Made by a program: the position numbers and the translations under genes. Below are positions 8,460 to 16,830 of a stretch of 64,000 nucleotides of DNA, in pieces. The stretch comes from Martinezella lusitana (GTDB taxonomy: Bacteria > Pseudomonadota > Alphaproteobacteria > Rhizobiales > Rhizobiaceae): contig NZ_WUEY01000007.1 of the NCBI RefSeq assembly GCF_010668395.1, forward strand, positions 186,001 through 250,000, read 5' to 3'. The stretch's first letter is position 1. Each line of letters begins with the position of its first letter. The notes beneath the pieces were generated by a model. The model did no database searches. It worked only from the letters and a program-made list of their open reading frames with translations, and was not told the origin of the DNA.

Positions 8460-8503
8460 ACATTTCCTCCGGCGCGGACCGATCCACATTCCCCAAACGG
8501 CAA

Positions 8504-8537
8504 AGCGCCCCGACTGCCTTCCGGCAAGCGAGGCGCT
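8504..8537 (-). terminator. Possible terminator of the clpP paralogue
   Basis: AGCGCC (8504-8509) pairs with GGCGCT (8532-8537), and inside this TGCC pairs with GGCA around TTCC. Read on the minus strand the stem is followed by only a short TTT. It lies 90 bases beyond the stop. Confidence 0.4.
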
Positions 8538-8627
8538 CAAATCAACCAGGCAAATCCGGTAGAGCGGTTCAGCGATTTCATGGAATCGCGCAGCCGCTCC
8601 ATCTCTTTGCTTTTACGCAATTCCAGG

Positions 8628-9215
8628 TCAGATATCCGCCTGCGAGGTCACGATGCGCGAGACCAGCCCGTAAGCCTTGGCTTCCTCGGCGGAGAGCCAG
8701 TAGTCGCGATCCGTATCCTTGGCGATCTTTTCGATCGACTGGCCGGTGGCTTCCGCGAAGATCCTGTTCAGGCGCTCGTTCATCTTGATGATCTCGCGTG
8801 CCTGGATCTCGATGTCGGAAGCCATGCCGCGCGTGCCGCCGGACGGTTGATGCAGCAGGAAGCGCGTGTTCGGCAGGCAAATGCGGCGCTCCTTCGGAGC
8901 GGCGACATAGATCAGCGCACCGGCGGAAGCGACCCAACCCGTGCCGATCACCCAAACCTTCGGCTTGATGAACTTGATCATGTCGTGAATGGAATCGCCG
9001 GATTCGACATGGCCGCCGGGCGAGTTCACATAGATGCGGATGTCGTCATCGCTGGCGGCAGCGAGCGCCACGAGCTGCGAGCAGACCTTCTGCGCCAGTT
9101 CCTGCGTGATGCCGCCATAAATGAAGATCGAACGCGACTTGAAAAGATTCGCCTCCGCGTCCTTGCCCAAGGGCTGCTCGGTCTTCTTGTCTTCCTGTTC
9201 GTCTTCGTCGTTCAT
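8628..9215 (-). CDS. ClpP-like serine protease (ClpP paralogue)
   Basis: A 195-residue ClpP-fold protease. The catalytic triad is complete and aligns with that of E. coli ClpP: Ser97 (GWVAS), His122 (LLHQP) and Asp171 (DTDRDYWLS). The oxyanion loop SPGGHVESG (65-73) is also conserved. It differs from housekeeping ClpP by a short acidic N-terminus (MNDEDEQEDKKTEQ) and by lacking the usual propeptide and axial-loop region, and no clpX or tig gene is adjacent. It is therefore one of the accessory ClpP copies found in rhizobia. Whether it pairs with a Clp ATPase or another ClpP is unknown. Confidence 0.85.
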   Translation of the reverse strand: MNDEDEQEDKKTEQPLGKDAEANLFKSRSIFIYGGITQELAQKVCSQLVALAAASDDDIRIYVNSPGGHVESGDSIHDMIKFIKPKVWVIGTGWVASAGALIYVAAPKERRICLPNTRFLLHQPSGGTRGMASDIEIQAREIIKMNERLNRIFAEATGQSIEKIAKDTDRDYWLSAEEAKAYGLVSRIVTSQADI

Positions 9216-9446
9216 TCAACTCTCCAGCATGATGCGTCGTTCACCGCACATAGTGCGACTCAATGCGTAAAACAATGCCGGAAAAAGACAAGGCGGGAAT
9301 AGCGCTCGGGAACATGGTGTTATGGTTGCGGATTACCGAAATGTAACTTGAATGGCTTTGAAAAACCGAGATTGGATCCTACGTCAGGTCAGCGCGGCAA
9401 GGATCGCGCCCCGAATTTACAGCAACAGATAGCCAAGGAGGCCATC

Positions 9447-10253
9447 ATGTCGCCTGAAGAACGTCAATTGCTCTCCTCTCTCTTCGATCGCGTGCGCGGC
9501 GCATCCAATACCCAGCGCGACGCCGACGCAGAGAACTTCATCAACCAGTCGATCCGCGACCAGCCTTATGCGCCTTATTTCCTGGCGCAGGCCGTCATCA
9601 TGCAGGAACAGGGCATGAAGGCCGCGGCCGATCGCATCCAGCAACTCGAGGCGCGCGTGCACGAGCTCGAGCAGCAGGGCGCCGACAGCCATCAGCAGGG
9701 TCAGAGCGGCGGTTTCCTAGGCGGAATCGGCTCGCTTTTCGGCGGCGGCCAGCAGCAGCGCGCAGCCGCGCCGCAGGGTGGCTATCCCCAGCAGCAGGGC
9801 CGCCTCTATGACGATTATGCCCGCAACGCACCGCAGTCGTCTGGTCCTTGGTCCGGCCAGCCGCAGCCATCCGGCCCATGGAGCCAGCAGGCAGCCGGCC
9901 CATCGGCCGGCGGCGGCTTCCTGCGCGGCGCGCTCGGAACGGCAGCCGGCGTCGCCGGCGGCGTGATGCTGGCGGAATCGCTCTCCAGCCTGTTCAGCCC
10001 CCATCTGGGCGGCACGGGCGGTGGTCTCTTCGGCGGAAATTCCGGCAGCGGCCTCTTCGGGGGCACGGCGGCCAATGCAGCCGAACAGCCGGTGCAGGAA
10101 ACGATCATCAACAACAACTATTTCGGCAATGACGACAATAGCGATCAGAATGATCAGAGCGCGGCCGATTACGCCCAGGACGCTGCCCAGGACGCGCAGG
10201 ATGACGACTATGACGATTCAGCCGACAACGGCGACGATAGCTCGTTTGCCTGA
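9447..10253 (+). CDS. DUF2076 family protein
   Basis: This 268-residue protein begins with the DUF2076 pattern MSPEERQLLSSLFDRV, contains RDQPYAPYFLAQAVIMQEQ and a helical segment rich in Gln and Glu (QLEARVHELEQQ), then a long Gly/Gln/Ala-rich low-complexity stretch with GGFLGGIGSLFGGG and GGGFLRGALGTAAGVAGGVM. The tail is very acidic (many Asp and Asn). Family members are periplasmic or envelope-associated proteins of unknown function. The ATG at 9447 is fixed by AAGGAGG at 9435-9441; a frame extending upstream to 9348 lacks such a site. Confidence 0.8.
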   Translation: MSPEERQLLSSLFDRVRGASNTQRDADAENFINQSIRDQPYAPYFLAQAVIMQEQGMKAAADRIQQLEARVHELEQQGADSHQQGQSGGFLGGIGSLFGGGQQQRAAAPQGGYPQQQGRLYDDYARNAPQSSGPWSGQPQPSGPWSQQAAGPSAGGGFLRGALGTAAGVAGGVMLAESLSSLFSPHLGGTGGGLFGGNSGSGLFGGTAANAAEQPVQETIINNNYFGNDDNSDQNDQSAADYAQDAAQDAQDDDYDDSADNGDDSSFA

Positions 10254-10277
10254 GCCGGCGCGTTGCCAACCTAACAG

Positions 10278-10309
10278 AAAGCCGCCATCTCGGGATGGCG
10301 GCTTTTTTT
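10278..10309. terminator. Bidirectional terminator between DUF2076 gene and queF
   Basis: AGCCGCCATC (10280-10289), loop TCGG, GATGGCGGCT (10294-10303), followed by a run of seven T; an A-run precedes the stem. It serves the plus-strand gene and, less strongly, queF from the other side. Confidence 0.9.
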
Positions 10310-10312
10310 CAT

Positions 10313-10777
10313 TCAGCCTCGGCCGCGATAGGGTTGCACACCCTGATCCGGCAGCCACACGCCCTCCGGCGGCTTGCCGGTCTGCCAGAAGACATCGATC
10401 GGAATGCCGCCGCGCGGATACCAATAGGCGCCGATGCGCAGCCATTTCGGCTGCAGCAGATCCACCAGCCGCTTGGCGATATAGATCGAGCAATCCTCAT
10501 GGAATGCGCCGTGGTTGCGGAAGGAATGCAGGAAGAGCTTCAGCGACTTCGATTCCACCAGCCATTCGTTCGGAATGTAGTCGATGACGATGTGGGCAAA
10601 ATCCGGCTGTCCCGTCATCGGGCAAAGCGAGGTGAATTCCGGCGCGGTGAAGCGCACGACATAATCGGTGCCGGCGTGGCCCGACGGCACTTTCTCCAGA
10701 ACGGCCGCTTCGGGATTTGCGGCCGTTTCCGTGTGGCTGCCGAGCATCGACAGGCCGGACACATCGGTTTGAGGCAT
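10313..10777 (-). CDS. queF: NADPH-dependent 7-cyano-7-deazaguanine reductase
   Basis: Reduces preQ0 to preQ1 with NADPH in queuosine tRNA-modification. The short, 154-residue YkvM-type subunit carries the nucleophile Cys52 (SLCPMTG), the proton donor Asp59 (QPDFAH) and the QueF motif ESKSLK (75-80). It starts one base after the stop of the cation-efflux gene upstream, with AGGAGA as ribosome site, so the two form an operon. No preQ1 riboswitch is evident between them. Confidence 0.95.
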   Translation of the reverse strand: MPQTDVSGLSMLGSHTETAANPEAAVLEKVPSGHAGTDYVVRFTAPEFTSLCPMTGQPDFAHIVIDYIPNEWLVESKSLKLFLHSFRNHGAFHEDCSIYIAKRLVDLLQPKWLRIGAYWYPRGGIPIDVFWQTGKPPEGVWLPDQGVQPYRGRG

Positions 10778-10778
10778 C

Positions 10779-11693
10779 TCAGGTCTCCTTGATCACTTTG
10801 ACGCGAATGCCATGGGCCTTTTCGCCCTCCGGCTCCACATGAATGGTTATTTCCGAACCCGCATGGATCGCCCGTATGGCGTCTTCAAGGCGGTCGCAGA
10901 TGCGATGCGCGTCACGCACCGGCATGGCGGCCGGCACCACCATATGGAAATCGACGAAGGTCACGGCCCCGGCCCTGCGCGTCTTCAGGTCGTGAACGCC
11001 AAGCGACCCCTCGGCATTCTTGGCGATCGCATCCTTGATGACGGCCTCTTCCTCCGGCAGCACGGCCTTGTCCATCAGCCCGTCGATGGAGGCGGAGATG
11101 ACCTTCCAGCCCTGATAGAGAATGTTGATGGCGACGAGAATGGCAAGCAGGGGATCGAAGATCGGGTAGCCTGTGGCGAGCGCCAGCAAAAGGCCGATGA
11201 GCACGCCGATCGACGTATAGACGTCGGACATGATGTGCTGCCCGTCCGCCGTCAGCGCCGGCGAGCGGTGCGCTTTACCGGCCCGGATTAGCGTCAGCGC
11301 CCATAGGCCGTTGATGACGCCCGCGACGAAGTTGATCGCCAGACCGAGTACCGGCGCCTGCATCGGCTGGGGATTGCCGAGATGCCCGACCGCTTCCTGC
11401 ACGATCATCAGCGCCGCCACGACGATCATCACGCCTTCGGTGACGGCGGACAGATATTCCGCCTTGTGGTGGCCGAAGGGGTGATCGTGATCGGCCGGCT
11501 TTTGCGCATATCGGATGACGAAAAAGGCTATGAAGGCGGCGACGACATTGACGATGGATTCAAGCCCATCGGACAAAAGCGCCACCGAGCCTGTCAGCCA
11601 CCAGGCCAGCATCTTCAGCCCCATGACGCCGAGCGACAGCGGAATGCCCCAGAGGGCAAGCCGCCTGATCGTATCGTTTCCCTGAGCACTCAT
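10779..11693 (-). CDS. Cation diffusion facilitator (CDF) efflux transporter
   Basis: A 304-residue inner-membrane exporter of divalent metals, with six helices followed by a cytoplasmic domain. Metal-site motifs are seen in helix 2 (LLSDGLESIVN), after it (DHPFGHHKAE) and in helix 5 (DGQHIMSDVYTS). The C-terminal domain (from about residue 205) is the ferredoxin-like CDF dimerisation domain, with HMVVPAAMPVRDAH. GGAGAA precedes the ATG at 11693; a GTG at 11705 is less likely. It is followed directly by queF. Zn, Fe or Mn specificity cannot be decided. Confidence 0.9.
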   Translation of the reverse strand: MSAQGNDTIRRLALWGIPLSLGVMGLKMLAWWLTGSVALLSDGLESIVNVVAAFIAFFVIRYAQKPADHDHPFGHHKAEYLSAVTEGVMIVVAALMIVQEAVGHLGNPQPMQAPVLGLAINFVAGVINGLWALTLIRAGKAHRSPALTADGQHIMSDVYTSIGVLIGLLLALATGYPIFDPLLAILVAINILYQGWKVISASIDGLMDKAVLPEEEAVIKDAIAKNAEGSLGVHDLKTRRAGAVTFVDFHMVVPAAMPVRDAHRICDRLEDAIRAIHAGSEITIHVEPEGEKAHGIRVKVIKET

Positions 11694-11759
11694 GCTCTTC
11701 TCCACTGTCCCTGCGCCTGCTTATGCGAATGAATTGCAAAAAAGGCGCCGTTGAAATGC

Positions 11760-11790
11760 AAAACCGCCCGCGCGAAATTCGCGCAGGCGG
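11760..11790 (-). terminator. Hairpin with short U-run in the 5' leader of the CDF-queF operon
   Basis: CCGCC (11764-11768) plus GCGCGAA pairs with TTCGCGC plus GGCGG (11786-11790), one C-A mismatch. On the minus strand it is followed by TTTTGC. It begins about 6 bases after the expected start of the transcript and 67 bases before the CDF start codon, so it may be an attenuator or a 5'-protecting hairpin. Confidence 0.5.
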
Positions 11791-11802
11791 CTCATTGGCG
11801 TC

Positions 11803-11831
11803 CATATGGGCTAGGACGATATGTTTGTCAA
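11803..11831 (-). promoter_or_regulatory. Promoter of the CDF-queF operon
   Basis: On the minus strand a perfect TTGACA (11831-11826), 17-base spacer and CATATG (11808-11803). It also overlaps the ribosome-site-like AAGGAGG of the small plus-strand frame at 11848. Confidence 0.6.
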
Positions 11832-11847
11832 AGGAAGGAGGCGACCA

Positions 11848-12102
11848 ATGCACCACAATTCATCCCTGCAGCGGAAATCACATGGGGCCGATGCCGATCA
11901 TGGCAGCCTGAACGTGACGGGAACATTTCACTGGCCGGCGCTCCGCGACCATTGGAAGCCGGCCATGAGCTCGCCTGTGGAAAATCTCGCTGGTAATTTT
12001 CCCGGCGATCCCGCACTAAGCTGCGCATCAGCCCGATGTGCGATAGTGGGCGACATCGATCCGCCGTTTTATAAAGCCATTGTTGATTATGTCCGTTCTT
12101 GA
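11848..12102 (+). CDS. Possible 84-residue protein overlapping bluB start
   Basis: An ATG at 11848 follows an excellent ribosome site (AAGGAAGGAGG at 11831-11841) and opens an 84-codon frame that ends 14 bases inside bluB. The product has no recognisable family, no signal peptide and a composition unlike neighbouring proteins, so it could be a chance frame or a leader that couples translation to bluB, which itself lacks a clear ribosome site. I see no cobalamin riboswitch core here. Confidence 0.25.
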   Translation: MHHNSSLQRKSHGADADHGSLNVTGTFHWPALRDHWKPAMSSPVENLAGNFPGDPALSCASARCAIVGDIDPPFYKAIVDYVRS

Positions 12103-12835
12103 CGATCCCACCGGTGCCGGTGTTGCACCTTCCATCGCCGACGCTCCTAGCGGCCTATCGGAGCACCTTGTCGCCGCAGGCGCATTCTCGGAAGGAGAGC
12201 GCAACGCCGTCTATCGCGCCATCGAGACGCGGCGGGACGTGCGCGACCAGTTCCGGCCCGATCCCCTGCCCGACGCTCTCGTCAGGCGCTTGCTCGAAGC
12301 GGCGCACGCCGCGCCATCGGTCGGGTTCATGCAGCCTTGGAACTTCATCCTCATTCGCCAGGCCGAAACGCGCGAGCGTGTGTGGCGGGCATTTCATCAA
12401 GCCAATGAGGAAGCCTGCCGGATGTTCGAGGGCGATCGCCGCGCCCAATATCAGCGGCTGAAGCTCGAGGGCATCCGCAAGGCGCCGCTCAGCATCTGCA
12501 TCACCTGCGATACCACGCGCGGCGGCCCGGTCGTGCTCGGACGCACGCACAATCCGGCGACGGACGTCTATTCGACCGTCTGCGCCGTCCAGAATCTCTG
12601 GCTTGCCGCGCGGGCCGAAGGCGTCGGCGTCGGCTGGGTCAGCATCTTCCACGAGGATGCCATCAAGGCGATTCTCGGCATACCCGAGCACGTCAAGATT
12701 GTCGCGTGGCTCTGCGTCGGCTATGTCGACGAGCTTTACGACATGCCGGAACTCGCCGTGAAGGGATGGCGCGAGCGCCTGCCGCTCGACAAGCTTGTTT
12801 TCGAAGAGGGCTGGCAGGACTGCGAGGAGATGTAA
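12089..12835 (+). CDS. bluB: 5,6-dimethylbenzimidazole synthase
   Basis: Flavin-destroying nitroreductase-fold enzyme that makes DMB, the lower ligand of vitamin B12, from reduced FMN and oxygen. The family signature is clear: AIETRRDVRDQFRPDPLP with the essential Asp50, then AAHAAPSVGFMQPWNF, RTHNPATDVYSTVCAVQNLWLAARAEGVGVGWVS and the C-terminal GWRERLPLDKLVFEEGW. It is 248 residues from ATG 12089; a TTG at 12080 would add three. It stands alone, with other cob genes not in view. Confidence 0.95.
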   Translation: MSVLDDPTGAGVAPSIADAPSGLSEHLVAAGAFSEGERNAVYRAIETRRDVRDQFRPDPLPDALVRRLLEAAHAAPSVGFMQPWNFILIRQAETRERVWRAFHQANEEACRMFEGDRRAQYQRLKLEGIRKAPLSICITCDTTRGGPVVLGRTHNPATDVYSTVCAVQNLWLAARAEGVGVGWVSIFHEDAIKAILGIPEHVKIVAWLCVGYVDELYDMPELAVKGWRERLPLDKLVFEEGWQDCEEM

Positions 12836-12875
12836 GGGCCGCCGCCATTCCCGCGAACCTCGACGGCTCCAGGCA

Positions 12876-13511
12876 TCAAGATCTGAACGCGACAAACGAA
12901 ATCACGTTGCCATCCGGATCGCGCACATGGAAATCGGTGCCGCCCCATGCCTGCTTCATCAGCGGCTGGGCGAACTCGACGCCCTTGGCCTTGAACTCCT
13001 CGAACAATGCCTGGACATTCGAAACCTCGATCGAAGCCAGGATGAGCGATTTCTCCTTCGCCGCAGCGGCCGCGAAATAGGGTTCTTGGACGAGCCGCAA
13101 GTGGATCCAGATGCCGTCGCGCGACACCGCTCCATAGAACGGCGGCGCCCCATGCAAGAACTCCGCCGCAAAACCCAGCTTCTCCCGGAAGAACGCCGCG
13201 CAGGCAATCACATCCCGCACGAAAAGGATCGGTATGACACTCTTGAAAACCGGAGGTTCGGATGATGCCGCCGGCATCTTCGGCGCATCCACTGCCACGG
13301 CCTTCAACGCAGCCCAGTTCCCGTGGCCCGCCTCGACCGCAACGATCTCCTGCGCCAGCGTCAAAGGAAACTTCATCGCCAGGATCTCGCGATCCGTCAG
13401 CGCCTTGAAACGGTCGAGCACGCGAACTCTCCCGCCGATGGAATAATCGCGATCACGGTGCCAGCGCATCAAGAGCTTGGCTTGCTTGCGATAGGTATCG
13501 AGGGTTGGCAT
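12876..13511 (-). CDS. VOC family protein with N-terminal helical domain
   Basis: This 211-residue protein has two parts. Residues 1-75 are a basic helical domain (MPTLDTYRKQAKLLMRWH, ending AVEAGHGNWAALKAV), of a type often found in front of glyoxalase or ankyrin domains in proteobacteria. Residues 85-211 are a VOC fold with FKSVIPILFVRDVIACAAFF, IEVSNVQALFEEFKAKGV and DFHVRDPDGNVISFVAF. The DPDGN turn is typical of glyoxalase/bleomycin-resistance proteins. The substrate is unknown. It is transcribed towards bluB. Confidence 0.8.
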   Translation of the reverse strand: MPTLDTYRKQAKLLMRWHRDRDYSIGGRVRVLDRFKALTDREILAMKFPLTLAQEIVAVEAGHGNWAALKAVAVDAPKMPAASSEPPVFKSVIPILFVRDVIACAAFFREKLGFAAEFLHGAPPFYGAVSRDGIWIHLRLVQEPYFAAAAAKEKSLILASIEVSNVQALFEEFKAKGVEFAQPLMKQAWGGTDFHVRDPDGNVISFVAFRS

Positions 13512-13630
13512 GGGCAGACTCCTGCTGAGAACAATCAGCGGGCAGGCCTAGCCCTTTCGGCCCCAATGCCGATGTGCCCCACAGGAACGGGTGAAAGACT
13601 AGGTTACAACCCGCGGCAAGTCAAACCGCC

Positions 13631-14362
13631 TCACGGCAGCGCCTGACCTGCCGCAAAACGCGCCTCCCCGTTATGCAGGCGCAGCGACAAGCGCAGCATC
13701 CACGGCAAGGCCGTCCAAAGTCCGGACGTCACGCCTGCCTGTCTCAGAGCAGCTGCCGTCCAGGTATTGCATCCCATCAGCGCGTTGAAATATCCGCGCG
13801 CCTCGAAGAATGCATCGTTCTCACCGTAATTGCTGCCGATCAGCGGGCTCGGCTGGTTATTCCTTTGCTCGAAACTGCCGAGAATGAACTGCTTGAGCCG
13901 CTCCAGCCCCTCGGCATCGATGCTGATCGCCGTGACGGCGGGGGCATCCAGCGGAATATTCCCGGCCAGTTCCGCATGGATGACGGAACGATCCAGCGTG
14001 AAGCTCTTCAGGACAGGAACAGCCTTCAAATCGGCCCATGTCCGCGTCTCCGTATAGAAGCTCCGGCCGCCCCAGCCGAAAACGAGATAGCGCAGGTTCG
14101 GATTGTCGAGATCAAGGCCGCCCGCCCTCAGGAATGCGAAACGGGCGATCAGATCGTCATCGGCGGGGATGGCGATATCCGTGTGGATGGAATTGCTGAG
14201 CATAAGGACCTGTCGCGAAGGCTCGACCGAGGCTGATTCGTCATGCCACAGCGGGCGCGGCACGGCGATGCCGAGACCGGCGATTGCGACGAGCGCCAGC
14301 ACGGCGATCAGAACACCCTTGACTATCTTTGCTATCGACAACCGAAGCCCCCCGCCCGACAA
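13631..14362 (-). CDS. DUF2459 family membrane-anchored protein
   Basis: A 243-residue protein with an N-terminal membrane helix (about residues 13-35, VKGVLIAVLALVAIAGLGIAV) and an outer domain with the family motifs SNSIHTDIAIP (about 56-66), VFGWGGRSFYTETRTWADL and GCNTWTAAALRQAGV. These match the DUF2459/TIGR02117 family, whose Cys and His positions suggest a papain-like fold. Function unknown. It lies downstream of trpE(G), beyond that gene's terminator, so it needs its own promoter. Confidence 0.8.
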   Translation of the reverse strand: MSGGGLRLSIAKIVKGVLIAVLALVAIAGLGIAVPRPLWHDESASVEPSRQVLMLSNSIHTDIAIPADDDLIARFAFLRAGGLDLDNPNLRYLVFGWGGRSFYTETRTWADLKAVPVLKSFTLDRSVIHAELAGNIPLDAPAVTAISIDAEGLERLKQFILGSFEQRNNQPSPLIGSNYGENDAFFEARGYFNALMGCNTWTAAALRQAGVTSGLWTALPWMLRLSLRLHNGEARFAAGQALP

Positions 14363-14398
14363 AAGATGTCTTCAGGTGTTTGCCGGCTCTTTCAAGGC

Positions 14399-14438
14399 AA
14401 AAAATATCCCCATGCACTTTTCCCGAGCGCATGGGGAT
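14399..14438 (-). terminator. Terminator of trpE(G)
   Basis: ATCCCCATGC (14406-14415) and GCATGGGGAT (14429-14438) form a perfect 10-bp stem with a 13-base loop. On the minus strand it is followed by ATTTTTT. Confidence 0.85.
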
Positions 14439-14469
14439 GGTCAGTTCAAATCCGCAAGTGCATTCGGCG

Positions 14470-16659
14470 TCAGGCGGCTTTCGTCTTCGCCCGCCGCGCC
14501 AGATGCGCCACCACATTCTCGATCATCCGCATACCGGCATCGCCGCCGAGCGTCATGATCGATTCCGGGTGGAACTGCACGGCCGCGATCGGCTCCTTCA
14601 CATGCTCAATGCCCATGATGGTACCGTCTTCGCTTTCGGCGGTAATCATGAATTCACGCGGCAGGCTCGACGGATCGGCAAAGATCGAATGATAGCGGCC
14701 GACCGTCACTTCGCGGCCAAGACCCGAGAAAACCAGACCGGGTTCCAGCACGCGGATGCGCGAGGGCTTGCCGTGCATCGGGATCGCCAGATGGCGCAGC
14801 TCGCCGCCATAGGCCTCGGCAAGCGCCTGAAGACCCAGGCAGACACCGAAAATCGGCAGGTTGCGCGCCCTCGCCTTCTTGATCGTCGCCTTGCAATCGA
14901 AGTCCTTCGGATTGCCGGGACCGGGCGAAAGCACGACGAGATCCGGATCGAGCCGGTCGAAGACCTCTTCCGGCACCGGCGTACGCACGGTCGAAACGGT
15001 CGCGCCCGTCTGGCGGAAATAATTGGCAAGCGTATGGACGAAGCTGTCCTCGTGGTCGACGAGCAGGATCTTCACGCCCTTGCCGACGGAGGCGACGTCA
15101 CGTTGCTGTTTGCCGGAATTGCCGGTCTTGGCATCACGGATGGCGGAAAGCATGGCGGAGGCCTTCAGTTCGGTTTCGGCTTCTTCTTCTTCGGGAATGG
15201 AATCGTTGAGCAGCGTCGCGCCGGCACGCACCTCGGCAATGCCGTCCTTGATGCGAACCGTGCGCAGCGTCAGGCCGGTGTTCATGTCGCCGTTGAAGCC
15301 GACCATGCCGATCGCGCCGCCGTACCATGCGCGCGGGCTTTTCTCATGGCTCTCGATGAAGCGCATGGCCCAGAGTTTTGGCGCACCGGTGACGGTGACG
15401 GCCCAGGCGTGGCTGAGGAAGCCGTCAAAGGCGTCCATGTCGTCGCGCAGGCGGCCTTCGATATGGTCGACCGTGTGGATGAGGCGCGAATACATCTCGA
15501 TCTGCCGGCGGCCGATGACCTTGACCGAACCGGGTTCGCAGACGCGGCTCTTGTCGTTGCGGTCGACGTCAGAGCACATGGTCAGCTCGGATTCGTCCTT
15601 CTTGGAATTCAGGAGCTTCAGGATCTGCTCGCTGTCGGCAATCGGATCGTCGCCACGCTTGATGGTGCCCGAGATCGGGCAGGTCTCGATGCGGCGGCCG
15701 GAAACGCGCACGAACATTTCCGGCGATGCTCCTACAAGATATTCCTGATTGCCGAGATTGATGAAGAAGGAATAAGGCGACGGATTGATCGCCTTCAGGC
15801 GCTTGGAAATATCCGAAGGCTTGCTTTCGCAGCGCTCCATGAATTTCTGGCCGGGCACGACTTCGAAGAGATCGCCCTTGCGGAAGCTCTCCTTTGCCTT
15901 GACCACCAGCTCGGCATATTCGCCGGGACGATGATCGCTCTTCGGCGGAATGGCGTCGGTGTGGCGGAACGGCTCGGGCGCGATTTCGCCGGACTTGCCT
16001 TCCGTCGATACGCCATCCCTGGAAAAGTCGTAACGATCGATCCAGGCCTTGGCGGAGTAGTTATCCACCACCAGGATTTCATCCGGCAGGTAGAGCACCA
16101 TGTCGCGCTGGTCGTCCGGACGCTTGAGCTTCAGGTTGATGGCGTCGAACTGGAAGGCCAGATCGTAGCCGAAAGCGCCGTAGAAACCGATGCTGGCATC
16201 GGCCTGCGAATAGAACAGCTCGGTCACCGCACGCAGCACGGTGAAGACCGTCGGCATTTTCGAGCGCTCTTCCTCGGTAAAGACCCGGTCCGGCGCCTTG
16301 ACCGTCAGATCCAGCCGGCGCGGCGTCGAGGCGCCGAGAACGACTTCCGAGACCGTCTTCAGCTTCTCCGCGATGAAACCGAGGATGACTTCGCCGCGCT
16401 CGTTATAGGCTTCGATCCAGACATCGCGTCCGTTGCAGGAAAGACCGAGCGGCGGATCGACGATGGCGGTGTCCCAGCGTGTATAGCGGCCGGGATACTC
16501 ATAGTTGGAGGAGAAGACCGCGCCGCGCCGCTCGTCGAGCTTGTCGATATAGGACGAGACCGCATCCGCATAGGGCGTCGGCCGGCGCTGGCGGGTGACG
16601 GTGATGCCGCCCTTCGTCTCGTAGATTTCCGCACCATCGTCCCGAAGGATCGTTACCAT
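14470..16659 (-). CDS. trpE(G): Anthranilate synthase, fused TrpE-TrpG
   Basis: Makes anthranilate from chorismate and glutamine, the first step of tryptophan synthesis. The 729-residue fusion is characteristic of rhizobia. The N-terminal part (to about 500) is the chorismate-binding TrpE domain, with motifs RNDKSRVCEPGSV, SHAWAVTVTGAPKLWAM and GGAIG. The C-terminal part (about 525-720) is a class I glutamine amidotransferase with nucleophile Cys607 (GVCLGLQ) and His697/Glu699 (QFHPES). GAGGAAC precedes the ATG. Expression is governed by the trpL attenuator just upstream, and a strong terminator follows. Confidence 0.98.
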   Translation of the reverse strand: MVTILRDDGAEIYETKGGITVTRQRRPTPYADAVSSYIDKLDERRGAVFSSNYEYPGRYTRWDTAIVDPPLGLSCNGRDVWIEAYNERGEVILGFIAEKLKTVSEVVLGASTPRRLDLTVKAPDRVFTEEERSKMPTVFTVLRAVTELFYSQADASIGFYGAFGYDLAFQFDAINLKLKRPDDQRDMVLYLPDEILVVDNYSAKAWIDRYDFSRDGVSTEGKSGEIAPEPFRHTDAIPPKSDHRPGEYAELVVKAKESFRKGDLFEVVPGQKFMERCESKPSDISKRLKAINPSPYSFFINLGNQEYLVGASPEMFVRVSGRRIETCPISGTIKRGDDPIADSEQILKLLNSKKDESELTMCSDVDRNDKSRVCEPGSVKVIGRRQIEMYSRLIHTVDHIEGRLRDDMDAFDGFLSHAWAVTVTGAPKLWAMRFIESHEKSPRAWYGGAIGMVGFNGDMNTGLTLRTVRIKDGIAEVRAGATLLNDSIPEEEEAETELKASAMLSAIRDAKTGNSGKQQRDVASVGKGVKILLVDHEDSFVHTLANYFRQTGATVSTVRTPVPEEVFDRLDPDLVVLSPGPGNPKDFDCKATIKKARARNLPIFGVCLGLQALAEAYGGELRHLAIPMHGKPSRIRVLEPGLVFSGLGREVTVGRYHSIFADPSSLPREFMITAESEDGTIMGIEHVKEPIAAVQFHPESIMTLGGDAGMRMIENVVAHLARRAKTKAA

Positions 16660-16707
16660 TGTTCCTCACTCCGTTGTCGGGCCCGGATGACAGGCGGCCA
16701 ATATAAC

Positions 16708-16737
16708 AAAAAAGCCGCCTCGAAATCTCGGGCGGCT
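16708..16737 (-). terminator. trp attenuator terminator hairpin
   Basis: AGCCGCC (16713-16719) pairs with GGCGGCT (16731-16737), extended by CGA/TCG. On the minus strand it ends in TTTTTT. Its upstream arm can instead pair with the similar segment at 16765-16776 just after the trpL stop, giving the antiterminator. Confidence 0.9.
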
Positions 16738-16774
16738 CACTCGTCGTCTTTGAACACGATTGGTCGAGGCCGCC

Positions 16775-16822
16775 TCAGCGTGCCCACCACCAAACTGCAA
16801 TGTTGTTCAAGGACGTGTTCAT
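16775..16822 (-). CDS. trpL: Tryptophan leader peptide
   Basis: Fifteen codons reading MNTSLNNIAVWWWAR, with three consecutive Trp codons just before the stop. This closely resembles the trpL leader known from Sinorhizobium meliloti. A ribosome stalled at the Trp codons frees the downstream segment to form the antiterminator; normal reading lets the terminator at 16708-16737 form. No ribosome site precedes the ATG, which lies about 8 bases after the -10 box, so the leader RNA is probably leaderless. In S. meliloti the terminated leader RNA is, to my knowledge, also a trans-acting small RNA. Confidence 0.92.
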   Translation of the reverse strand: MNTSLNNIAVWWWAR

Positions 16823-16830
16823 GGCGTGAA

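Noticed and set aside
11960..12060. Possible cobalamin riboswitch before bluB
   Set aside because: GGTAATTTTCCCGGCGATCCCGC resembles part of the B12 box, but the conserved GCCACTG and GGGAAG elements and the expected order are missing.
13545..13603. CCTAG...CTAGG long-range repeat near the VOC gene
   Set aside because: Weak pairing with bulges and a 35-base loop; likely chance.
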